Source: Acidovorax sp. Root219 (GTDB lineage Bacteria; Pseudomonadota; Gammaproteobacteria; Burkholderiales; Burkholderiaceae_C). From it: a stretch of DNA of 41,544 bases. The notes under the pieces were generated by a model. It did not search any database, was not told the DNA's origin, and saw only the letters and a list, made by a program, of their open reading frames with translations. The translations under genes were made by a program, and so were the position numbers. The DNA is taken from the NCBI RefSeq assembly GCF_001428665.1, contig NZ_LMIJ01000021.1, positions 246 through 41,789 of the forward strand, given 5' to 3'. Positions 7,739-14,466 of this stretch are shown here, piece by piece. Position 1 is the first letter of the stretch, and each line of letters starts with the position of its first letter.

Positions 7739-8167
7739 TCACACCTTGGCGAATGTGCCCTTGAGCGTCACGCCGATCACGACCGCGCCGGCATGGCACT
7801 GGTAGCTGACCGGGTCCTTGACGGTGGCGCGCTTGTAGTAGCTGTGCAGGTCCACCACCGCGTTGGCGCCCTTTTGTTTGGCCGATTCCTGGAAAGCGAT
7901 CAGCGCCGACAGCGCCGCCCACTTGCAGCCATAGGCATCGTCCTTGCCCACGCCGTTGGTCTTCTTGTTGGCGATGTCTTCGCCCAGGCGGGCGCTGACC
8001 CGGGGCGTTTTGGCGCCCGAGAGGTAGAACTTGACGCTGCCGTCAAGCTTGCCCTGCTCCACGCCCATGCGCACCACCTCGTCCAGGGGCAGTGTCAGAA
8101 CGGTATTGCGGGCGTGCACCGCGCCCAGGGCCGACAGCGCGGCCAGTGCCACGATCCATTGCTTCAT
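7739..8167 (-). CDS. Small exported protein, paralogue 1, in the APE operon
   Basis: 142 residues with signal peptide MKQWIVALAALSALGAVHA, and a mature part sharing about half its residues by eye with the following gene (LDGSVKFYLSGA, KGANAVVDLHS, KDPVSYQCHAG, GVTLKGTF). The two are therefore a tandem duplication. AGGAGA stands eight bases before the ATG. Conserved cysteines occur near residues 87 (YGCKW) and 126 (YQCHAG). Its position at the 3' end of the operon suggests an accessory role in the periplasm or outer membrane, perhaps in pigment placement. This is context only. Confidence 0.75.
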   Translation of the reverse strand: MKQWIVALAALSALGAVHARNTVLTLPLDEVVRMGVEQGKLDGSVKFYLSGAKTPRVSARLGEDIANKKTNGVGKDDAYGCKWAALSALIAFQESAKQKGANAVVDLHSYYKRATVKDPVSYQCHAGAVVIGVTLKGTFAKV

Positions 8168-8251
8168 GCGGATTCTCCTGTGGTGCCTCTCCGCGTGGGA
8201 GGGGCGGTTTCGAATGGTTTGTTTGCGTGCCCCGGCGCTGCGCGCCGGGAT

Positions 8252-8674
8252 TCAGGCACCGCCGCTGATGCGCTGCATGAGGTTGCGGATCCAGCGGTTG
8301 TAGTTGGGGTGGATCAGGCGACCATTTCCCCCCTCGGCGTAGTTGAGGTTGTAGCTGTTCAGGTAGTCGATCTTGTAGCCCGTGTGGTCGTAGCGCACCA
8401 CGATGGCTGCCATGTGCTTGCCGTTCTTGTCGTACTGCAGCTCCACCGTGCCCGGGGTTTCGCGGGTCACCGCCCAGCCCAGCGACTGGCCGGCCAGGAT
8501 GATGCGGTCGCGCACCTGCGCCGGGGTGGGCACGTAGGCGCTGGTGAAGACGACCTGCGGTGCATCGACAAGTGCCTCGGCGCGCGCATGCACACCGCCG
8601 CTGTGCAAAGCCAGCGCCAGCACGGCGCCGATGGCCAGGGCGCTGCCCCGGGCGAAGGATTTCTCAGTTCCCAT
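8252..8674 (-). CDS. Small exported protein of unknown function in the APE operon
   Basis: 140 residues. The signal peptide (MGTEKSFARGSALAIGAVLA, cleavage probably after VHA near residue 30) is followed by a compact alpha-beta domain. That domain contains RDRIILAGQSLGWAV, GTVELQYDKNGKHMAAIVVR and a C-terminal tyrosine/asparagine-rich stretch (YLNSYNLNY, NYNRWIRNLMQRI). There are no cysteines in the mature part, so it is not a lipoprotein. GGAGGGAG upstream gives a strong ribosome site inside the tail of the preceding KS gene, four bases from its stop. I recognise small proteins of this kind in betaproteobacterial APE clusters but know of no biochemical role. Confidence 0.7.
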   Translation of the reverse strand: MGTEKSFARGSALAIGAVLALALHSGGVHARAEALVDAPQVVFTSAYVPTPAQVRDRIILAGQSLGWAVTRETPGTVELQYDKNGKHMAAIVVRYDHTGYKIDYLNSYNLNYAEGGNGRLIHPNYNRWIRNLMQRISGGA

Positions 8675-8677
8675 TAC

Positions 8678-9931
8678 TTACTCCCTCCAACGTTTGAAAA
8701 TCAAGGATGTGTTGATGCCGCCGAATGCAAAATTGTTGCTCATCACCACGTCGGTCTGCCGCTGGCGCGCCTGGCCCATGATGAAGTCCACCGCGCCGCA
8801 GCGCGGGTCGGGCTCGGTGAGGTTGGCGTTCTGGGCGAACCAGCCTTCGCGCATCATCTCCAGCGTCATCCAGGCCTCCAGTGCGCCGCAGGCGCCCAGA
8901 GTGTGGCCCATGTAGCCCTTGAGGGTGCTCACGGGCACTGCGCCGCCAAACACCGCGTGCGTGGCGGTGGTTTCGGCGATGTCGCCCTGGTCGGTGGCCG
9001 TGCCGTGGGCATTGATGTAGCCGATGGCCTCGGGCGCCAGGCCGGCATCGGCCAGTGCCATGCGCATGGCCTGGGCCATGGTGACCGGGTTGGGGTGGGT
9101 GACGTGGGTGCCGTCGGAGTTGGTGGCAAAACCGATGATCTCGCCCAGAATCTGCGCGCCGCGCGCCTGGGCATGTTCGAGCTCTTCGAGCACGAAGGTG
9201 CAGGCGCCCTCGCCCAGCACCAGGCCGTCGCGGTGGGCGTCAAAAGGCCGGGGCGTGAGCTCGGGCGTGCCGTTCTTGGTGCTGGTGGCGAACAGGGTGT
9301 CGAACACTGCAGCCTGGGTGGCGTCGAGCTCTTCGGCGCCACCGGCCAGCATGGCCAGTTGCTTGCCGCTCTGGATGGCCTCGTAGGCATAGCCCAGGCC
9401 CTGGCTGCCCGAGGTGCAGGCGCTGGACGTGGGGATGACGCGGCCTGTGGCGCCGAAGAACACGCCCATGTTCACCGCAGCCGTGTGCGACATCATCTTG
9501 ATGTAGGTGTTGGCGTTGATGCCTTCGGTGCTCTTCTCGGCCATCATGCGGCCGAAGTCGCCGATGGCGGCCGGCGTGCCGGCCGACGAGCCGTACGAGA
9601 CGCCCATGTGCCCGCTCTTGACGAAGGGGTCGCCCAGCAGGCCGGCGTTCTCCAGCGCGATCTCGGTGGCGCGGGTGGCCATCAGCGCCACGCGGCCCAT
9701 GCTGCGCATGGTCTTGCGGTTGTAGTGCGCGGGCAGCTCGAAGGGCGCCACGGTGCAGCCCAACTGGGTGCTCAGGCCCTCGTAGCCTTCCCACTCGTGC
9801 ATCACGCGGATCACGTTGCGGCCACTGAGCAGTTGGCTGCGCACCGTGGCCCAGTCGTTGCCCAGCGGGCTCAGGGCACCGATGCCGGTGACGACCACGC
9901 GCTTCTTGCCTGTTGTTGTTGAAGTGCTCAT
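8678..9931 (-). CDS. apeR: Beta-ketoacyl-ACP synthase (FabF-like, ApeR type)
   Basis: Condenses malonyl-ACP with the growing aryl-polyene chain. The 417-residue protein has a complete KASII triad: Cys172 (SSACTSGSQ), His309 (NAHGTATD) and His343 (KGYMGHTLGA, with Lys338), plus the C-terminal NNFAFGGINTSL loop. In the characterised APE systems ApeR is a homodimeric KS thought to start the chain, while ApeO with the chain-length factor extends it. I assign ApeR from position after ApeQ. Its ATG overlaps the ketoreductase stop (ATGA), showing translational coupling. Confidence 0.9.
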   Translation of the reverse strand: MSTSTTTGKKRVVVTGIGALSPLGNDWATVRSQLLSGRNVIRVMHEWEGYEGLSTQLGCTVAPFELPAHYNRKTMRSMGRVALMATRATEIALENAGLLGDPFVKSGHMGVSYGSSAGTPAAIGDFGRMMAEKSTEGINANTYIKMMSHTAAVNMGVFFGATGRVIPTSSACTSGSQGLGYAYEAIQSGKQLAMLAGGAEELDATQAAVFDTLFATSTKNGTPELTPRPFDAHRDGLVLGEGACTFVLEELEHAQARGAQILGEIIGFATNSDGTHVTHPNPVTMAQAMRMALADAGLAPEAIGYINAHGTATDQGDIAETTATHAVFGGAVPVSTLKGYMGHTLGACGALEAWMTLEMMREGWFAQNANLTEPDPRCGAVDFIMGQARQRQTDVVMSNNFAFGGINTSLIFKRWRE

Positions 9932-10698
9932 CCGACCATCCCCCCATTGACCGAGATCACCTGGCGCGTGATGTACGAGGCCTCGGGGCCCAGCAGGAAG
10001 GCGACCACGCCGGCCACCTCGTCCACCGTGCCCATGCGGCGCATGGGAATCATCGCCAGGGCGTGCTCCAGCACCTCTTCGCTGACCATTTCGGTGTCGA
10101 TCAGGCCCGGGGCCACGCAGTTGACGGTGATGTCGCGCTTGGCCAGCTCGATGGCCAGCGACTTGGTGGCGGCGATCACGCCGGCCTTGGCCGCGCTGTA
10201 GTTGGCCTGGCCCCGGTTGCCCATGAGCGCCGAGACCGATGCCAGTGTGACGATGCGCCCGGGCTTGCGCCGGCGCACCATGGGCATCACCAGCGGGTGC
10301 AGCACGTTGTAGAAGGCGTCGAGGTTGGTGTGCACCACGCGGTCCCACTCCTCGCCGGTCATGGCGGGGAAGGCGTTGTCCATGGCGATGCCGGCATTGC
10401 AGACCACGCCGTAGTAGGCGCCGTTGGCTTCGATGTCGGCCTCCAGCACTGCGGCGCAGGCGACGCGGTCGGCCACGTCGAACTGCAGCACGCGCGCACT
10501 GCGGCCCAGGGCCTGTATCTCGGCCACGGCGCTGTGTGCCTGGTCCAGGCCGCTCCTGCAGTGCACCACGATGTCATGGCCGTCACGCGCCAGGCGCAGG
10601 GCGATGGCCCGGCCTATGCCGCGGCTGGAGCCCGTCACCAACACGGTGGTGGCAGCAGTGGGCGTTGGTGGTGGGGTTGTCTTCGTCAGCTCGTTCAT
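9928..10698 (-). CDS. apeQ: 3-oxoacyl-ACP reductase (FabG-like SDR, ApeQ type)
   Basis: Reduces the beta-keto group after each elongation with NADPH. In 256 residues, the cofactor loop is VTGSSRGIGRA (21-31), NAG is at 101-103, and the catalytic residues Asn125, Ser154, Tyr167 and Lys171 (YSAAK) are all present. The Ser-Tyr-Lys spacing is identical to FabG. The C-terminus carries the FabG-type ASYITRQVISVNGGM. Residues 1-17 are a Thr/Pro-rich extension. It lies 65 bases downstream of the large palindrome and is coupled to the following KS by ATGA. Confidence 0.92.
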   Translation of the reverse strand: MNELTKTTPPPTPTAATTVLVTGSSRGIGRAIALRLARDGHDIVVHCRSGLDQAHSAVAEIQALGRSARVLQFDVADRVACAAVLEADIEANGAYYGVVCNAGIAMDNAFPAMTGEEWDRVVHTNLDAFYNVLHPLVMPMVRRRKPGRIVTLASVSALMGNRGQANYSAAKAGVIAATKSLAIELAKRDITVNCVAPGLIDTEMVSEEVLEHALAMIPMRRMGTVDEVAGVVAFLLGPEASYITRQVISVNGGMVG

Positions 10699-10762
10699 TC
10701 TCGGTATCGATGGCCTGTTGTCTGTGTGGGGTGGGCTTGCCTGGGGTCTGGCGGCCCGGTCA

Positions 10763-10929
10763 CCAGTGTCCCGTCCCGCAAATAAATTCCAATAAAGCCG
10801 CGTCTTTCACACCAGGGCCGCGTTGCAAATCCTCGCGATAGCTACGGCTATCGCTGCGGTTTGCGCCTTGCCCTGGCACGAAATCCATCGGCTTTATTTT
10901 TGGCATCTGTTTACGGGACGGAACACTGG
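10763..10929. repeat. 167-bp imperfect palindromic element inserted in the APE operon
   Basis: The left end CCAGTGTCCCGTCCCG is matched at the right end by the inverted CGGGACGGAACACTGG. The similarity continues inward: AATAAAGCCG versus CGGCTTTATT, GTTGCAAAT versus ATTTGC, and a central GCGATAGC-TAC-GGCTATCGC. The whole unit can fold into one long hairpin. It has the look of a miniature, non-coding mobile or REP-like element of Comamonadaceae. It overlaps the last codons and stop of the dehydratase gene. I see no clear target-site duplication. Confidence 0.7.
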
Positions 10930-11393
10930 CCCGTGGCGGGCGATGGTGGAATATAGGCGTTCCCGTCGACCGGCTCAAAGACGGAAATGCGCGCGGTTGC
11001 CAACTCTTTCGCACCATCGGCTTCGATCCGGCAGTCGAACATGCTCAGGCCGTTGTCGCCCAGCAGCTCGCAGCGCACGCTGACGGTGAGGCGGGTACCG
11101 GGCGAAAAAAAGGGCTGCGCGGTCTCGTACCGGCGCGAGCCGAGCAGAAAACCGATCTGTACCGCCCTGCCCTTTTGCAGCGCACGCCAGCCGGCCCAGG
11201 CCGCCACCGTCTGCGCCATGTACTCGATGCCCACCCACGAGGGCATGCCGGCGTCGTGCATGAAAAGCCCGTCGCGCGGCACCGTGACCTCGGCAACGGC
11301 GCTCTCTTCGTCGGCGGCCAGCAGGCGGTCCAGCAGCAGCATGGCGCTGCGGTGGGGCACGTAGTTCTCTATGGGTAGAAGTTCACTGCTCAT
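10911..11393 (-). CDS. apeP: Hotdog-fold 3-hydroxyacyl-ACP dehydratase (ApeP type)
   Basis: Predicted to remove water from the 3-hydroxyacyl-ACP to create each conjugated double bond. The 160-residue protein opens with ENYVPHRSAMLLLDRLL, a pattern shared with FabA/FabZ-like ApeP proteins. The central hotdog helix reads MPSWVGIEYMAQTVAAWAGW, with Glu in the GIEYMAQ position of the family. The last nine residues (PATGQCSVP) and the TAA stop lie at the boundary of, or inside, the 167-bp palindrome. The native C-terminus has therefore probably been replaced by element sequence. It lies 18 bases downstream of the KS gene. In characterised APE systems ApeP works beside a second dehydratase, ApeI. 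Confidence 0.85.
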   Translation of the reverse strand: MSSELLPIENYVPHRSAMLLLDRLLAADEESAVAEVTVPRDGLFMHDAGMPSWVGIEYMAQTVAAWAGWRALQKGRAVQIGFLLGSRRYETAQPFFSPGTRLTVSVRCELLGDNGLSMFDCRIEADGAKELATARISVFEPVDGNAYIPPSPATGQCSVP

Positions 11394-11411
11394 CGGCTTG
11401 TCGTCACTCTA

Positions 11412-12611
11412 TCAAGCGGCCTCGAACAGCAAGGTGCTGTTGCTGCCGCCAAAGGCAAAGGAGTTGCTCATCACCACGCGCGCCGCGCGCCCCAGCTGCA
11501 TGCCGGGCGCCACGGCGGCCAGGGCCGGCATGGTGGGGTCGGCTGCGCCATCCCACCAGTGCACGGGCAACACGCCCTGCGGATTGTGCTGCAGCACGTG
11601 CCAGGCCACGGCGGCCTCCAGCGCGCCGGCGGCGGCCAGGGCATGGCCGGTGAGCGGCTTGGTGGAGCTTACCGCGACATCCAGGCCCAGAACGGCCTGC
11701 ACCGCCCGGCTCTCCATGGCGTCGTTGTGCGGCGTGGCCGTGCCGTGCAGGTTGACATAGTCCACGGCGGCCGGCTGCATGCCCGCGCGCGCCAGCGCCT
11801 GCTGCATGGCCGCCACGGCGCCCTGGCCGGTGGGGTCGGGGGCGGACATGTGGTGCGCGTCCTGCGACTCGCCCCAGCCGGCCAGGCGCACGGGGCCCGC
11901 GTCGCGGCTCAGCACGAAGAAGGCCGCCGCCTCGCCCAGGTTGATGCCCCGGCGGTTGGCCGACAGGGGGTTGCAGCGCTCGGCAGACACCGCCTCCAGC
12001 GCGCTGAAGCCGCCCACGGTGAAGCGGCCCAGCGCATCGACGGCTCCGGCCACCACCGCATCGGCCATGCCGGACTGCAGCAGCCGCGCGGCCGAGGCCA
12101 GGGCCTTGGCGCCCGAGGAGCAGGCGGTGGAGATGGTGTGCGCAGGCCCGCGGATGCCCAGGTGCTGGGCCAGGAATGCGGCCACGTTGCCCATCTCCTG
12201 CACGGGGTACTCGAAGCCGGGGGGAAAGCACCCTTCGCGCGCCAGGTGGCGGGCTGCCGCCTCACCCTCTTCGATGCCCGCCGTGCTGGTGCCCACCACC
12301 AGGGCCACGCGCGTGGGGCCACAGCGGGCAATGGCCTGCTGCACCGGGCCCTGCAGCGCCTGCAGGGCGCCCCAGGCCAGCGCATTGTTGCGCGAGCGCT
12401 GGTGCGGCGGCGCAAAGGCCAGGTCAGGCAGCACCGCGCCCTCGGGCAGGCAACCCAGCGGCAGGGTGCGGCCGGGGGAGTAGCGGTCGGTTCGCTGCAG
12501 GGTCTCAGGGTCGGTGGCGGACAAGAGGTTGGCGCGCATCGCTTGCGCGCTGACGCCCAGCGCGCTGTACGCCGACGCGGCGTTCAAATAGACATGCGGG
12601 CGGGTGGTCAC
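11412..12611 (-). CDS. apeO: Beta-ketoacyl-ACP synthase (ApeO type)
   Basis: Elongating ketosynthase, expected to pair with the short chain-length-factor-like protein at the front of the operon. The 399-residue protein retains the triad Cys164 (STACSSGAKA), His289 (NLHGTATP) and His323 (STKPLTGHALAAAGA, Lys318) and ends with SNSFAFGGSNSTLLF. The start is the GTG at 12611, overlapping the upstream stop as GTGA. The frame extends much further upstream, but those residues are read-through of the neighbouring gene's antisense frames. The order (lipoprotein, KS, dehydratase, reductase, KS) follows apeN-apeR of other clusters. Confidence 0.9.
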   Translation of the reverse strand: MTTRPHVYLNAASAYSALGVSAQAMRANLLSATDPETLQRTDRYSPGRTLPLGCLPEGAVLPDLAFAPPHQRSRNNALAWGALQALQGPVQQAIARCGPTRVALVVGTSTAGIEEGEAAARHLAREGCFPPGFEYPVQEMGNVAAFLAQHLGIRGPAHTISTACSSGAKALASAARLLQSGMADAVVAGAVDALGRFTVGGFSALEAVSAERCNPLSANRRGINLGEAAAFFVLSRDAGPVRLAGWGESQDAHHMSAPDPTGQGAVAAMQQALARAGMQPAAVDYVNLHGTATPHNDAMESRAVQAVLGLDVAVSSTKPLTGHALAAAGALEAAVAWHVLQHNPQGVLPVHWWDGAADPTMPALAAVAPGMQLGRAARVVMSNSFAFGGSNSTLLFEAA

Positions 12612-13192
12612 GAAGGCTCCTGCGCCGGGGCGCACAGTTGGGAGCCCCCGGGCGATTCGACGCGCAAGGTGAAGGGCCCGCCGGGGTAGATGATCTCGAC
12701 GGCAGAGTTGCCGATGAACTGCACGCGCACCTGCTCGCGGCCGTCGCGCAGCAGGCGGCGCCCAGTGGGGCCTGCTTCCACGCTCCAGGGCGGCTGCACG
12801 GCGCGCTGCACGGCGCGTGCGGGCCAGAAGGCGAGCTGCAGGTCGCTGAGCACCTGCTCGGGGGCGAGCTGCGCGGGCCAGTAACGCGAGAGCTGCTTGT
12901 CCCACTGCCAGCCGTCCCACACCAGGGTGCCCATGCCCTGCCCCATCACGAAGAAGGCCAGGCGCACGGCCTCGGCATCCACTTCGAGCAGGGCTTCGAG
13001 CTGCTGCGCGGGCCGGCCGGGCACCTCCACGGTGAGGCGCTGCTGCACAGCGACCTCGCAGCGCAGGGCTGCGGGTGCCAGGGCCAGCAAGGGGCTGCGC
13101 GTGGCATCGGGGGCGCCCAGCGATGCACAGCCTGCGAGCAGCACGGCACACACCGCAGCGGCCAGGCCACCAGGAATTCGCGCGAGGTTCAT
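12608..13192 (-). CDS. Outer-membrane lipoprotein of DUF3261 type
   Basis: 194 residues. The lipoprotein signal has lipobox LLAGC with Cys22 (VCAVLLAGCASLGAP); the following Ala/Ser favours outer-membrane sorting. The mature part is beta-rich: LEVDAEAVRLAFFVMGQGMG, TLVWDGWQWD and RVQFIGNSAVEIIYP. It resembles the DUF3261 lipoproteins that accompany APE operons and are presumed to help place the pigment in the outer membrane with the LolA-like and MMPL proteins. Both ends are coupled: ATGA with the flavoprotein upstream, GTGA with the KS downstream. Confidence 0.8.
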   Translation of the reverse strand: MNLARIPGGLAAAVCAVLLAGCASLGAPDATRSPLLALAPAALRCEVAVQQRLTVEVPGRPAQQLEALLEVDAEAVRLAFFVMGQGMGTLVWDGWQWDKQLSRYWPAQLAPEQVLSDLQLAFWPARAVQRAVQPPWSVEAGPTGRRLLRDGREQVRVQFIGNSAVEIIYPGGPFTLRVESPGGSQLCAPAQEPS

Positions 13193-14466
13193 GCAGGCAC
13201 AGCCCCCTGGCCTGGCGCCTGCCGCTGCTGCCGGCACACCTCGCCCAGCACCTGCAGGCGGCGCTGCGGCTCGGCGACATAGGGGTTCTTTGCGTCCCAG
13301 GCGTAGCCCGCGAGGATGGAGGAAATCATGCGCCGAATCTCGGGGTTGCTGTGCTGCTCGTGGAAGATCACGTCCTGAAAGCCCCCGTCGTACCAGCCCT
13401 GCACGAAGGCGCGAAAGGTGTTCACCCCTGCCTGCAGCGGCACGGCATAGTCCTGCTGCCAGTCCACCGCCTCGCCGCGCCAGGCACGCGCGATGCAGCG
13501 CGCGGCCAGGCTGGCCGAGGTGACGGCGATGGTCACGCCGCTGGAGAACACCGGGTCCAGAAACTCGCCCGCATTGCCCAAGAGCGCAAAGCCCTTGCCC
13601 CACAGCGCGGTGACGTTGGCTGCATAGCCGGTGATGGAGCGGCCCGGCGTGTCCCACACGGCGTTGCGCAGCACGTGGGCCAGGCTCGGCGTCTCGGCAA
13701 TGATGGCGCGCAGGCGCTCGACCTCGCTGCCCTCATACCGCGCCAGGAACTCGGGTGTGGCCACCACGCCCTGCGAGCAGCGGCCGCCGGCAAAGGGGAT
13801 GGTCCAGAACCAGACCTCGTGGTGCACCGGGTGCACCGTGATCAAAATCTTGCTGCGGTCCATGTCGCCATGGGCGATGCCGTCCTGTATGTGGGTGAAC
13901 AGCGCCCCGCGCACCGGGAAGTCCGACGGGCGCTCCAGCCGCAGCAGGCGCGGCAGGATGCGCGCGAAGCCGCTGGCGTCGAGCAGGAAGCGCGCCTGCA
14001 CGGTGTATTCCTCGCCCTCGGGCGAGGTGACCGACACCTCGGGCCGCTCGCCCGACACGTCCACGGCGGTCACCGTGTGGCGGTAGCGCACCTCGGCACC
14101 GGCCTTGGCGGCGGCATCGGCCAGCACCTTGTCGAAGTCGCCGCGCTGCACCTGGTAGGTGGTGCCCCAGCCGGGCGAGAACTTGTCGCGAAAATCGAAG
14201 TCGGTGCGCAGGTCGCCCTTGGCGAAGGCCGCGCCGTTCTTGTACTGGAAGCCCGCCTCCACCACGTCCTGCAGCATGCCGGCCTCTTCGATATAGGCCA
14301 TGCTTTGCGGCAGCAGGCTCTCGCCGATGGAAAAGCGCGGAAACGTCTCCTTTTCGAGCACCAGCACCTGGCGGCCCTGCTTGCGCAGCAGGCCGGCAGC
14401 CACGGCGCCCGAGGGGCCCGCGCCCACGATCAGCACCTCGGTCTGTTCCAGTCGGCGTTGTTGCAT
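13189..14466 (-). CDS. Flavin-dependent halogenase-like oxidoreductase
   Basis: 425 residues. The FAD-binding Rossmann motif GAGPSG is at 15-20 and FPRFSIGESLLP at 42-53. At 219-224 there is WFWTIP, which fits the WxWxIP motif regarded as diagnostic of FADH2-dependent halogenases. LLGNAGEFLDPVFSSGV supplies the second FAD motif. Similar proteins in xanthomonadin and flexirubin loci halogenate the aryl ring. This suggests a chlorinated or brominated aryl head group, although some relatives in APE clusters have no shown halogenase activity. It is soluble, needs a partner flavin reductase not present here, and overlaps the MMPL gene stop (TGATG) upstream and the lipoprotein start (ATGA) downstream. 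Confidence 0.85.
   Translation of the reverse strand: MQQRRLEQTEVLIVGAGPSGAVAAGLLRKQGRQVLVLEKETFPRFSIGESLLPQSMAYIEEAGMLQDVVEAGFQYKNGAAFAKGDLRTDFDFRDKFSPGWGTTYQVQRGDFDKVLADAAAKAGAEVRYRHTVTAVDVSGERPEVSVTSPEGEEYTVQARFLLDASGFARILPRLLRLERPSDFPVRGALFTHIQDGIAHGDMDRSKILITVHPVHHEVWFWTIPFAGGRCSQGVVATPEFLARYEGSEVERLRAIIAETPSLAHVLRNAVWDTPGRSITGYAANVTALWGKGFALLGNAGEFLDPVFSSGVTIAVTSASLAARCIARAWRGEAVDWQQDYAVPLQAGVNTFRAFVQGWYDGGFQDVIFHEQHSNPEIRRMISSILAGYAWDAKNPYVAEPQRRLQVLGEVCRQQRQAPGQGAVPA

Noticed and set aside
7201..8167. Excinuclease ATPase function for the tandem paralogues
   Set aside because: They have signal peptides, about 140 residues and no Walker A or B motif.
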